64,000 nucleotides of DNA from Trissonchulus latispiculum. Its lineage: Eukaryota; Nematoda; Enoplea; Enoplida; Ironidae. The notes under the pieces are model-generated. The model was given only the letters and a program-made list of their open reading frames with translations, ran no database searches and was not told the DNA's origin. The DNA lies in assembly GCA_030248195.1 (NCBI GenBank), contig JASAND010028244.1, forward strand, positions 87,124 through 151,123, given 5' to 3'. The position numbers and the translations under genes were made by a program. Below, piece after piece: positions 30,041 through 40,639 of the stretch (positions are counted from its first letter, which is position 1; each line of letters starts with the position of its first letter).

Positions 30041-33000
30041 ATGGTTGCTACTTGTGATACCTGTGGCCTTAAACTTCAGTCCAAAAGGAATTTGAAACGT
30101 CACATCAGATCAGTGCACAACAAAACGGCCTTCCCCTGTGATCAGTGTGGGCGAGTACTGTCGAGAAAAGATATACTCAAAAGACATTTAACTGCTCATC
30201 AAGAATCTGCACTGGAACCATGTCCCAAAAAGAAGGCCTCTGAGATTACGGATCACCTGAATCAAAGCAAACGTCAAAATCGTACAGTGAGTACAGAAGA
30301 CCAGGAAGCGGTCCATCGCATGCCAGTGACTTCTGATGGCGAACATGATATCAGGATTGAGTCTGATGAAGAGTTGCAGGAAATGCCATCTTCTCAATAC
30401 GATGTACTCCCGTTGACTCAGTCATTTCGCGGTTGGTTGCGGGGATATCAAATAAAGCCAAAAAGTTTTGTTGGTGATCTGCATGTTTTCTTTGCCGAAT
30501 CCCATAGTCAAATAGTCGATGTATTAACACGTGAATGTGAACGTATGATTGGGCTAAAGTTCTGGTTATGTATGCGAATTCGTCTGTATCGAACTACGAA
30601 ACCAGAGCAGAAAATTGAGTCACATTTTTGCTGTAAGGCTAAGGATGCACAGCTTGAATCACAGCTACGAGAAGAATTATCTGCTGCTGAACAAGAAGTA
30701 AATAACAACTTGGAAACCTTCATACAGCTTGGATCAGATTGGGCAGTAGAAGAAGTGTTACATTTGGATATTCACGTTGCTGCTCACCGACCACTAAAAG
30801 GCTCATCTTATAAGAAGCTTCCAAGCTGGATAGAAGCAAAACGAGCTGTCATAAACGTGAGAAATAGTGACAACAAGTGCTTTCTCTGGGCTATATTGTC
30901 GGCCTTATACCCTGTGAATAGAAAGAATAATCCCAACTTGGTAAACAAGTATCAGCCTTATGAACAAGAATTAAACGTAGCAGAGCTGGATATGCCAATC
31001 AGCGTAAATGCTATCCCTCGTTTTGAACAAAAAAACGGGATTTCTGTGAACTTGTTTGGGCTGGAAGGACAATCCATTTTACCCATATACATATCCAAAC
31101 GTAAATATGAGCGACATGTTGATCTGTTGATGTATAAGGGCCATTACTGTTGGATCAAGCATCTTGATCGCTTACTTAGCGATCAACGAGGAGGACATAA
31201 GCAGAAGTATTTCTGTCGAAGATGCTTGCTGCCTCAATACACTGAGAAGAAACTGAAGGATCATGTGGACCGATGTCTAAATAATAGTCCAGCCAAGATC
31301 GTTATGCCAGACGAAAGTAATCTTATGTTTCGAAATCATCATCGACGACTCCGTGCACCAACGGTAATCTATGCTGACTTTGAATGCCTTACCGAAGCAA
31401 TTCAATCCTGTCAACCAAGTCTGTTAAGTTCTCATACGACAGCCTATCAACAACATACACCGTGTGGATTTGGTCTAATTACTGTTCGGCAGTGTTGCGA
31501 AGCGAATACAAGAAAGCTTGGGATCCCGATCGTTTACAGAGGGCACGACTGTGTCAAAAAGTTTCTTAATGAAGTTATCTGCATTGCTGAAGAGCACAAC
31601 AACGATTTAAATAATGCTGCTCCTCTCCAACTGACAAGTGAAGAAGAAGACTGTTACAAGGCAGCTTTTCATTGTCATCTCTGCAGGAAACAGCTCGACA
31701 TCGATAGAGTTCGAGATCATTGTCATCTATGTGGGGCGTATCGAGGCCCTGCGCACAATAAATGTAACCAGTTGTATCGACTGAATCGGGACATCAGTGT
31801 GGTAATGCATAATCTTCGTCGGTATGATGGTCACTTGATTATGCAAGAGATCGCGGGAATCTGCAAAAGGAATAAGCTTAAGCTAAATGTTATTGCTAAA
31901 GGAACGGAAGATTATTTAAGCTTTTCTGTAAAACAAATGATGAAGAGTGAAAATAACTCTGATGACAGTTCAAGCCGGCAGGATAAACAAATACCTAGAT
32001 GTGTCAACAGATCCTGGAGTATCAGATTTATTGACAGTTACCAGTTCCTAATGGCTTCCTTGAGTACGCTTGCTGATAACTTAAGCCCGGATCAATTATT
32101 GATTTTATCTGAAAACATACCCAATGATCTGCTAAGAAACTTACTTATTCGGAAGGGAGTTTACCCCTATGATTATATGGACAGCTGGGATCGCTTCCAG
32201 GAGACGACTCTTCCTCCTAGAACTGCTTTCTACAACGTGTTAGCAGGACAACATATTTCGGATGATGATTATCAGCATGCTCAGGTTGTTTGGAACTCTT
32301 TCAATTTACATAACCTTGGAGAATATCATGATTTATACCTCCTAACTGACACTTTGCTATTAGCAGACGTCTTTGAGAACTTCAGAACCTTTTGCCTGCA
32401 GCACTACGGTCTGGATCCCATTCATTACATTACCCTGCCTAGCTTTGCATGGGATGCATGCCTTAAGCTTACAGATATTCGATTGGAGCTTCTCCAAGAT
32501 GCCAACCAGTACATGTTCTTTGAGCAAGGCATCCGCGGAGGTGTGGCGATGATATCTCATCGCTATGCTAAAGCTAATAGCCCCTATTTGTCGAACTTTG
32601 ATTCATCATTGCATAATTCATATATAATGTATCTTGATGCTAATAACTTGTATGGTTGGGCAATGAGCCAAAAACAGCCATATGCCAATTTTCATTGGCT
32701 TCCTCAATCCGAAATTAATCAAATTGCTTGGGATACGGTTGACGTGGAGGGTGAGGAGGGTTACGTTTTGGAAGTTGACTTGGGGTACCCAAAAGAACTG
32801 CACGATTTGCATAATACTTACCCGTTGGCTCCTGAAAAAATGTTAATTAGTGATGTTATGTTGTCGTCGTATTGTAAAGCTCTGAAGTCTCATAATGGTG
32901 TTAAATCTGGTATGGTGCATAAGCTCGTTCCCAATCTTTGGAATAAGAAAAACTACATAATCCACTTTCGTAATTTAAAATTATATTTGTCTTTGGGTCT

Positions 33001-33892
33001 AAAACTTGAGCGTGTGCACCGCGTTCTGGCATTTCGTCAAAAAGCCTGGATGCTCCCATATATCAGTTTTAATACTGAGATGCGACAAAAGGCTAATTCC
33101 GATTTTGAAAAGAACTTGTTTAAGCTACTTAATAATGCGGTTTTTGGGAAAACAATGGAAAATGTTCGTCGTTATATGAATGTTGAGTTAGTATATGAAC
33201 AGGCTCGTTTCCGCAAGCTTGTTTCCAATCCTCGCTTTCAGCGGGCTACTGCATTCAGTGAGGAGCTGGCAGCAGTTTGTTTGAATCGGGGTTCCGTCAA
33301 GCTAAATAAACCTATTTATGTAGGTTTTACTGTACTTGAGCTGTCAAAGCTACTCATGTATGACTTTCATTATAACCATATTGTGCAAAAGTATGGTAGT
33401 TGTGTAAAGCTGTTATTTACAGATACAGACAGTCTTTGTTATTATATAGAATGCGATGATGTATATGCTGATTTGTCTTCTGATTGTAATCTTTTTGATT
33501 TTAGTGATTATCCGAGGGATCATCCTTTGTATTCTATCACAAACAAAAAAGTTATCGGCAAAATGAAGGATGAGACTTCGGGTAGTCCAATTTCTGAATT
33601 TTGTGGTCTACGGGCCAAAATGTATAGTTTTGTGTGTAACGGTGTTGAGAAAAAACGGGGTAAAGGTGTGAAAAAATGTGTTGTTAACAATGTACTCCGT
33701 CATGATGATTTTATTAATTGTTTGTTTAACGGTGATTTTCGTCGGGATGTAATGTATATGATCAGAAGCGATAAGCATAAAATTTTTTCAATAAAATCCA
33801 ATAAAATAAGCTTATCTGCGTTTGATGATAAACGTTATATTCTTGATGATGGTATATCTTCCTATGCCTATGGGCATTATGCTATTGTGTAA
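30041..33892 (+). CDS. Protein-primed DNA polymerase B with zinc fingers and HNH-like insertion, right copy
   Basis: About 1283 residues. Two C2H2 zinc fingers (~5-27 and 32-54) open the protein. A Cys (DNKCFLWAIL, ~279) and His (GHYCWIKHL, ~368) region resembles an OTU/papain-type cysteine peptidase, followed by a CxxC zinc ribbon. Exonuclease motifs are IYADFECL (~445) and MHNLRRYDGH (~586), with a treble-clef HNH-like insert (CHLCRKQLD ... DHCHLCGAYRGPAHNKCN, ~540-585) between them. Polymerase motifs: A YLDANNLYGW (~862), B KLLNNAVFGKTMEN (~1028), C FTDTDSLCYY (~1126). All catalytic motifs look intact. Unlike the Polinton PolB at the left edge, this type resembles PolBs spread in invertebrate genomes. 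No capsid or integrase gene accompanies it. Confidence 0.88.
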   Translation: MVATCDTCGLKLQSKRNLKRHIRSVHNKTAFPCDQCGRVLSRKDILKRHLTAHQESALEPCPKKKASEITDHLNQSKRQNRTVSTEDQEAVHRMPVTSDGEHDIRIESDEELQEMPSSQYDVLPLTQSFRGWLRGYQIKPKSFVGDLHVFFAESHSQIVDVLTRECERMIGLKFWLCMRIRLYRTTKPEQKIESHFCCKAKDAQLESQLREELSAAEQEVNNNLETFIQLGSDWAVEEVLHLDIHVAAHRPLKGSSYKKLPSWIEAKRAVINVRNSDNKCFLWAILSALYPVNRKNNPNLVNKYQPYEQELNVAELDMPISVNAIPRFEQKNGISVNLFGLEGQSILPIYISKRKYERHVDLLMYKGHYCWIKHLDRLLSDQRGGHKQKYFCRRCLLPQYTEKKLKDHVDRCLNNSPAKIVMPDESNLMFRNHHRRLRAPTVIYADFECLTEAIQSCQPSLLSSHTTAYQQHTPCGFGLITVRQCCEANTRKLGIPIVYRGHDCVKKFLNEVICIAEEHNNDLNNAAPLQLTSEEEDCYKAAFHCHLCRKQLDIDRVRDHCHLCGAYRGPAHNKCNQLYRLNRDISVVMHNLRRYDGHLIMQEIAGICKRNKLKLNVIAKGTEDYLSFSVKQMMKSENNSDDSSSRQDKQIPRCVNRSWSIRFIDSYQFLMASLSTLADNLSPDQLLILSENIPNDLLRNLLIRKGVYPYDYMDSWDRFQETTLPPRTAFYNVLAGQHISDDDYQHAQVVWNSFNLHNLGEYHDLYLLTDTLLLADVFENFRTFCLQHYGLDPIHYITLPSFAWDACLKLTDIRLELLQDANQYMFFEQGIRGGVAMISHRYAKANSPYLSNFDSSLHNSYIMYLDANNLYGWAMSQKQPYANFHWLPQSEINQIAWDTVDVEGEEGYVLEVDLGYPKELHDLHNTYPLAPEKMLISDVMLSSYCKALKSHNGVKSGMVHKLVPNLWNKKNYIIHFRNLKLYLSLGLKLERVHRVLAFRQKAWMLPYISFNTEMRQKANSDFEKNLFKLLNNAVFGKTMENVRRYMNVELVYEQARFRKLVSNPRFQRATAFSEELAAVCLNRGSVKLNKPIYVGFTVLELSKLLMYDFHYNHIVQKYGSCVKLLFTDTDSLCYYIECDDVYADLSSDCNLFDFSDYPRDHPLYSITNKKVIGKMKDETSGSPISEFCGLRAKMYSFVCNGVEKKRGKGVKKCVVNNVLRHDDFINCLFNGDFRRDVMYMIRSDKHKIFSIKSNKISLSAFDDKRYILDDGISSYAYGHYAIV

Positions 33893-33955
33893 CTTATATA
33901 ATGTTCACTTATGCTTGATCATTTGTTATGAACTGGATATGCTTATGTTTGTGTC

Positions 33956-33961
33956 AATAAA
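33956..33961 (+). terminator. Poly(A) signal AATAAA, right PolB
   Basis: 64 bases after the stop codon. Confidence 0.5.
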
Positions 33962-34338
33962 AAATGAAATGAGTTTGATCTTCTTCTTTAGAATAGGTAA
34001 ATGAGCAGATTAGGATATATAAATGCACAGATCTGGATAGGCATGCACAGCTAAAGTTGTTAAAATTTGCAAAGCAGTTTGTTAAACTTTAGAATTCTTT
34101 AAGTTGGTATCATGAGCTGTTTAGTTGAACTGTAGGTTTAGACTATTGAACTTAACAGATAAAATATTATAGTGACCAGGGATAAATAGTTTCTAGTATG
34201 CAGTAGGATGAATTGAAGAATACTGACCATTGGCTACGCTCAGGTAAAATTCCTGAACTGTCTCATTCATGATGATAGTTAATCTAAAATTTGGCCCGCA
34301 GTGGCCCGCAGGCTGAACGCCCCTTTTACATACTACTA

Positions 34339-35789
34339 GCCTTTGTTACAAATTGTGGAAAAACTGTTCGGATTTTGGCAAAAAGTATATTTTCAACATT
34401 GCAGTCTGTTGTCAGATACATAGAACATAATTGGGAAATCAATAGATATGTGTTTGACAGTTTTAACGTGTAGATTAAATGGGCAACCCTGTATGGATCA
34501 TGGTGCAGTCCGAGAGAGATCAATTGGAATCGGGGCTTCGACGATTTTTGAATTATTTTGCCTAGCTTTGTTTTGCTTTTGTAACTTAAAACGCTTAAAA
34601 CAGAGAGTGTGCAACTTGAACCATTGTTTATTTAAACCTACAATTTATTTCCCTTCCAAGCTTCAAACTGCTGGATCAAATAGGATATTGATGGGTCCAC
34701 CTACAAAAACACCAAAATTTGCTGCTTTTCCGGTAAAGGCGGTGCTCATGAGCTATTACACGAAGCTTTGGGAATATGTAATTGAATGTTCTGATATTCT
34801 GTGTTGCCCCATTTGAGGTAATTATTTTCAGACTTTGCCATCTTCAAAAGTATAAGGTTGTGTTACTCCAAATGTGTTACTTCAAAATCAATCCTTGGTA
34901 TAACTAATATTGTTTAATTAGCTTTTTAGCAACACTACAAACTTCCATGCATTAAAGCTTTCTGTTTGCTTTCTTCAGCTAAGCCCCAGAAAGAAACTTT
35001 ATAGCCAATAATAAATATGGACGGATGTGTGAAAAGTACACATCCGCAAAGTGTCAAGTTTACCACACTATAAAGTTAAAATGTCAAAATATTGTCGGCT
35101 TGCGAGCATCGCGTGTCATTCCCACTCTGACACTTACGTTTTCGTTTCCAGCCAGCAGGCTAAAAAGCTTTTATTGAAAGAAAAACCGCAGCATTTTGCA
35201 AAAGATTTCAAGTGTTTTCTGAGCTGCAGTTGAAGTGTTTATTGATGACGCTTTTTGCCCATTTTGCGACATGTGTTCGGGTTCTTTAAAGTGGTACACT
35301 CTTCAACGAATCCTTTCTCGTTAATTTTAGCTTTGGGTAACTACAAATTCGTTTCTACAAACTCTTTCAATGTTCTGATTTTATCACATTTTTCAGTCTT
35401 ATCCAACTATTCTTTAAATTAATTATCTTAGCGTTTAATTTATTAGTTTGTAGTTCTTATTTGATAAATTTAGCAGAATCCTAGTGGTAGTAGTTACAAA
35501 ACCAAACCTCGAAATTAGGTTAGGGTGGGTGTGGTACGCATAAATTTGAGACACAGCACTTATTATTATTATTTTTGATAAGCCTTATCTTAATTTTGCA
35601 AGCTTAAATAATGTCTTATTTGATTTGTCAGTGATCTTGAAGCCAAGGTATCCCTGCACTGTACTGTAGAAGCACAAAGAAATCCTATCAGTCCATGAAT
35701 GAAAAATGAAACTGTACCAATTGTATTTAGGTCAACAGTGTATCAGGTAACGTCAGGTGAATATTAAAATCAGTGTTTCTAAACTAGTC
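34339..35789. other. No supported gene
   Basis: A 122-codon frame (34448-34816) and smaller ones occur, but none shows coding character or a known family. AT-rich spacer. Confidence 0.3.
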
Positions 35790-35910
35790 TCGCTGCTCGG
35801 CTTAGCTCACTGGTAGAATACTATACTCAAAATCTAAAACTCGCCAGCTCGACCGCTTTGGATACTTTCATTTAAATCTCTCAATCCTGATTTCAACCTT
35901 TCACATAGGC
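35790..35910 (+). mobile_element. tRNA-derived SINE, copy 2
   Basis: Box A-like TTAGCTCACTGG (35803) and a tail AATCCTGATTTCAACCTTTCA match copy 1 at 15335-15452. The B box is eroded. Confidence 0.55.
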
Positions 35911-36983
35911 ATAAGAAAGAACAATCTGCTACTGGCACTGGGTTTAATTGGTTGTTAAATTTCAAGTTTTGCCCCATTCTTATATCACAGTGAAACTTTC
36001 TGTATGTAATTACAGAAAAAGATTATGCTTTCTCTTCTCAGCGAGCAGACAGGTGTAAGTGGCATACAGATTACAGAGAGGCGTATAATTTAGAGGATTT
36101 GATAAGAAAGTGTCCCTCGCTGCTGATAAATCACTATTTCTTCAGGGGAAGCTTGTATGCTAAAAACAGAGAAACTTCTCCCAGGTTTCTTTTTAACCGT
36201 GGGCAACCTCAGTTTCTTTCAGCAAATATTTGGAGATTTGATCCATAAAATGGTATATCAACTGGCACGAGTGATAAAAATCTGTTCCCAGACGCTCTTC
36301 AAGTATCTAACCTACCTCAATGTTAAAATATTTCTAAAGGCTCTCAAGCTAGATAGTGTTTACATTCATTAGTATTCTTTTATGTAATATGAATACATCA
36401 GCTTTTTCCAAGGCTGTCAGAATAGATAGAGCCGTTTTTATGCCCACATTCTCAATTTTAAGCATATCCCAAAAATGCTTGAACTTCTAATTAACATTGT
36501 GATGCTGAGTTATCTAGAAATTTATAGAAAATCTAATTTGCAAGATTAAAAATTATAAGCCGCACATTTTCAGTTTTTGATGGACTGAAATGGCATTTCG
36601 GCGAAGGATGATTAAAAATAAATGAGCCTGTTATCTGGTTGTTTTATCGTTTTATCTGAGCTATCTGACTTGTTCAAAGCGCCGCTGTACCTTTTCTGTT
36701 TAATAAACGAGTTTAGCAAGAAACAAAGGAAGTCACACATTATATATGGAATTTCACCATTTCTTATTTTAATCCTTTGAAACAATTTGTAAACTGCATT
36801 TGTCGGATATCAAGAAATCGTGATCTAAGCTCGACAGTCCAAAGACCTTACACGTAGCGAGAAGGTTCTCTAAAGTTTCTTAAGGATCAGTGCTCTATTG
36901 TTTTTTGTCCAATTCTAGCGTTCAACGTGATCAGATACGTTTTTCTAGGTTTCTCAGTGATAAAATGCATATTTATCAAGATT
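35911..36983. other. Upstream region of the sulfotransferase gene
   Basis: No other gene recognised. May contain its promoter. Confidence 0.3.
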
Positions 36984-37973
36984 ATGGTAATAAAGCATAT
37001 CGATTTTCCAAGGCTAACTTCTGCTACTAATAATGCTATAGTGACTGTTGAAAGAAAACAGGCAGTCATTTCGCCCTCATTTCAGCGTCGGCATTTCTCT
37101 TTCATCTTTCTGGTTGTGGTGGGAATCTATACAGTTGCCAAATTTTTACATTTAAATTTGAATCGTTGTTCAACTGGTTTGCTCAGACAGGAGGATCGTC
37201 GACTACCTCAGGCTATTATAATCGGTGCTCGAAAATGCGGGACTCGAGCACTCTTGGAATTTCTAAATCTTCACCCACTCATCGAATCGGCTCGATACGA
37301 GACTCATTATTTTGACAATCTTAGCAACTATAAGCTGGGACTGGAATGGTATCGAGATCAACTGCCTCTGACAAGACCGGGCCAAATTACCATCGAAAAA
37401 ACACCTGGCTATTTTACCCGACAACCTGTACCCTATCGAATGTATCAGTTTAATCCGGAGCTTAAGCTAATCCTAATCCTACGTGATCCCGTGACCCGAA
37501 CCATATCAGATTATACTCAAGTTCATGTCTCCAGGTCAGCCCGAGGGATCCCAGATTCCTCCCTGGCAGCGTCAGCGTTCACTCAGAACGGAGAGTTGAA
37601 CAGTCGCTATAAACCGATTAGAAACAGTCTATATCATAAGCACCTCAGAAATTGGTTACTCTACTTTCCGCTTAGATCCATTCATATTGTGGACGGTGAA
37701 CAGTTCATCATTGATCCCATATCGATCCTGCGAAGTGTGGAGACGTTTCTGGAGCTACCTCATGCTATTTCTGAGCATCAGCTTTATTATAATGCTAGTA
37801 AAGGATTTTACTGTTTCAGGCAGGAACCAGAAGATGTAGGAACCTGCCTGGGCGAAACCAAAGGTCGGACTCATGTCAAAGTGCCAAATTGGGTTCGTTC
37901 AAAATTGCAAAGGCTATATCGACCTCATAATCAAAGATTATATCAAATGATTGGTAGACAGTTATCTTGGTGA
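36984..37973 (+). CDS. HS3ST: Heparan sulfate glucosamine 3-O-sulfotransferase
   Basis: This 329-residue Golgi type II membrane enzyme adds sulfate from PAPS to the 3-OH of glucosamine in heparan sulfate. I chose ATG 36984 over an upstream GTG. A short cytosolic tail and one membrane helix (FSFIFLVVVGIYTVAKFL) precede the sulfotransferase domain. The 5'-phosphosulfate-binding loop is GARKCGTRALLEFL (a Cys where Gly is usual), then IEKTPGYF; the 3'-phosphate site is RDPVTRTISDYTQ. Later landmarks are HIVDGEQFIIDP and CLGETKGRTHV. The frame is intact and intronless, which is unusual enough to raise the possibility of a retrogene. AATAAA at 38039. Confidence 0.93.
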   Translation: MVIKHIDFPRLTSATNNAIVTVERKQAVISPSFQRRHFSFIFLVVVGIYTVAKFLHLNLNRCSTGLLRQEDRRLPQAIIIGARKCGTRALLEFLNLHPLIESARYETHYFDNLSNYKLGLEWYRDQLPLTRPGQITIEKTPGYFTRQPVPYRMYQFNPELKLILILRDPVTRTISDYTQVHVSRSARGIPDSSLAASAFTQNGELNSRYKPIRNSLYHKHLRNWLLYFPLRSIHIVDGEQFIIDPISILRSVETFLELPHAISEHQLYYNASKGFYCFRQEPEDVGTCLGETKGRTHVKVPNWVRSKLQRLYRPHNQRLYQMIGRQLSW

Positions 37974-38038
37974 ATATATTTGTTAATTTTATTGTGTCAT
38001 GAACTCATGAATGTAATTAAAACTATTTATTTTTGATG

Positions 38039-38044
38039 AATAAA
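38039..38044 (+). terminator. Poly(A) signal of HS3ST
   Basis: AATAAA 66 bases after the stop. Confidence 0.5.
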
Positions 38045-38586
38045 GTGGAAGAATTTCGAAGGTGGTTGCAAAGGAAGTACGAATATTATATTTAGGTTAT
38101 GGAGTCTCGTCGATTTTACTTCTATTTTTTGTGTCTTCTTCTATCTTTTGTGTATTCTTTCTCCGAAAGCTGCGTATCGCAATTCAGAGTCAGCAGACCA
38201 ACATCAAAAGGTTCATCTCAAAAGTCGAGCTATTAATTTTCGGGCCCTAGTGAAACATATATTAGCGTTTTGCTTGGTAGTCAGTTAGTTTTGTTGGAAG
38301 GATCACTTATTTATTGCAGAAGCATTTTAGGGAGAGGCAATAGAACAAAGATACCATCCTCAGTATTTTCTCATGGATAGCATTCTTGTTTTATAGTCTG
38401 CTAAAGTAAGGTTTAAATTAGAATCTTACTCTTATAATCTGTACTCGATCTGACTCATTATTCATTATTGCGAGATTTGGTTCGTATATAGTGTGGCGCT
38501 TCGACCTTTTTGATCCTACTCCAACTTCACAGATATTCAATTCTTGACCTTATATAATAAGTAAACAGTATATGATCGTCTCTTAA

Positions 38587-39123
38587 GGGGGGGGTTCATT
38601 TTTGGGCCATTTTCGACTTTCTCCGATCTCGCTGATTTTCGCATATTTTATTGTCGAAATGGTATATTTCCACGAATTAGTTAACATTAAAGTCGTAACT
38701 CTTACGGTTGTCGAGTAATTTCACCTCAAAGTTGAGATTTCATGTGTTAAACCTAGGAAATTTAAAAAGTTGTCATTTTTTCGTGCGCGCCAAAAAATCC
38801 CGACAAAAGTTGTTGTACAAATTGAAATTCCAATTCCAAAATACCACAGTTTAACATTTCAGCGTTATTTTAATCTATAACTTGTCCAGATTCATCAACG
38901 TTTGTCGGGAGATTTTTTGGTGCACGCGAAAAAATGACAACTTTTAAAATTTCCTATTTTTAACACATGAAATCTCAACTTTGAGGTGAAATTACTCGAC
39001 AACCTTAAGAGTTACGAATTTAATTTTAAAAACTCGTTAAAATATACTGTTTGGATAATAAAATATGTAAAAATCAGGGAGATCGGAGAAAGTAGAAAAA
39101 TTTTCCCCAAAATGGGCCCTCCC
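38587..39123. mobile_element. TTAA-flanked hairpin MITE
   Basis: TTAA at 38583-38586 and 39124-39127. Inverted ends GGGGGGGGTTCATTTTTGGG / CCAAAATGGGCCCTCCC and long complementary arms (CTCCGATCTCGCTGATTTT / AAAAATCAGGGAGATCGGAG). PiggyBac-like target. Confidence 0.75.
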
Positions 39124-39127
39124 TTAA

Positions 39128-40400
39128 TTGCATAAGTTGGTAACAGTCCAGTGAATAACAACCCATTTATTGTGTAGCACATAATACCAAGTACTTGGGG
39201 TTTAACACCAGATGGTACCAAACGTGTCAGACCAAAAAGTTTCCAAGTTACATTTTGCTAGTCATTTATTATTTTATGACATAGTTACTCTTGCTTCATT
39301 TAGTTATGCCCTTCTTTTTGAATATTTAACGATGTTAAAATGAGCTCTCAGAATTGGTTGTCAGGAGCAATAATCTTCGCATTGCTACTCCAAGTTGCAT
39401 TTAGGGCACTCTGCCAGCTAAACAGCTGAACTACGACTGGGCCAAGCTTGAGCTGCCTTTGTACTAACTGAGAAATATTACATTTTAGTTTCGTGATCCT
39501 CTGTGGAGTTGACAGATTTATCACGTATACTTGCTAGCGTGAAGCTCAGATTTTGCATTTACCGTTTCGTGAATTTCAAGTTTCAAGAAGGTTCATTTCG
39601 AATCTGCCCCAACTTAGAGCATTCAGTGGAAACGAAACTACGGCAAGCAAAATAAAATCAATCCTGCTTAAAAGCCACCAAACAATAGCAAATATTTTTG
39701 ATTCTACCAAATTATAAAGGTAACAGCAGGAGCGCAGCGCTGGCTTTAAAGGAAAGAGTATAAGCTACAGTAGGTATAAAGCATCCAGTTAGTAGTGAGA
39801 GAAAGTTAGTTCGCAACGAGAATGAGTAGAGTAATTATCAATGTAGCATAGCTTGTCTGACTGTTGCTTTGGCTAACGTGATCATTTCAGAATGAATGAA
39901 TCGAGTTCTATGGGTATTAAATAAGTACCTAGTTCATAATACTATCTTCAAACAGTCAACTACAAATTGGTCTGCGGTTTTTTCTGTTTTTATCCCAATG
40001 AAACTGTTAAACCCACTTACATAAACGATTACCCCGCTCTGTACATAATGCATGAATGTAGTTGCTCAGGCAAAACCTCACTCTATAAAACAGAATCCCA
40101 GGTCACACAATTACCTCAACCCACTAATTCAATCTCGATACAATATAAATTATCTTTCACAGGGTAAACAAAATGGTATTTGTCTAAAACTGATTTTCAA
40201 CTCGACAATTATTAAGTTCGATAAATAATGAGATGGTCGGCAACATACTCAGAGATAGATACAATTAGCAAATAATCTACAACACACTAGTTTTATTTAG
40301 TAAGTACATGTTTATCACCCGAATCTGTGCTGTGGTCAAACTAAGCAGAATATGAACATATTTTACTTATATTCATTAGGTTCAATTCTTCGTCTGCATT
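39128..40400. other. Upstream region of the DEG/ENaC gene
   Basis: No frame or repeat recognised. Presumably holds the promoter and 5'UTR. Confidence 0.3.
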
Positions 40401-40639
40401 ATGGGAAGATATGACCCTCTAAAAGACACTACCATACATGGTATACCGGATATCATTGGAAACAATTTATGTCTCAAACTTTTTTGGATCGTCACATTTG
40501 TACTAGCCCTGGGTGCTAGCGGATACTATATTTACAACGTTACGATTACGTACATAACAAAACCAGTGTCTTCCCGCATCTACACTGAACAAGTGTCATC
40601 CATCAAGGTTCCTGATATATTGGTCTGTCCCTTTTCCAG
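40401..40639 (+). CDS. DEG/ENaC exon 1 (N-terminus, HG motif, TM1)
   Basis: ATG to CCCTTTTCCAG|GTATGT. Ends phase 2. Paralogous to the exon at 62706-62944, same length and phase. Confidence 0.9.

Larger units (their letters stand above)
23432..34338. repeat. 10.9-kb near-perfect palindrome with a PolB gene in each arm
   Basis: Every position x in the left arm pairs with 57770-x in the right arm. The match begins with TAGTAGTATGTAAAAGG at 23432 and ends at 34338. The arms meet across a 61-nt loop (28855-28915). The encoded proteins are identical, and I saw only about one base difference near the loop. No clear target duplication at the edges (left TGT, right GCC). Candidates are a head-to-head dimer of a linear PolB element, a very recent inverted duplication, or an assembly fold-back. 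Confidence 0.85.
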
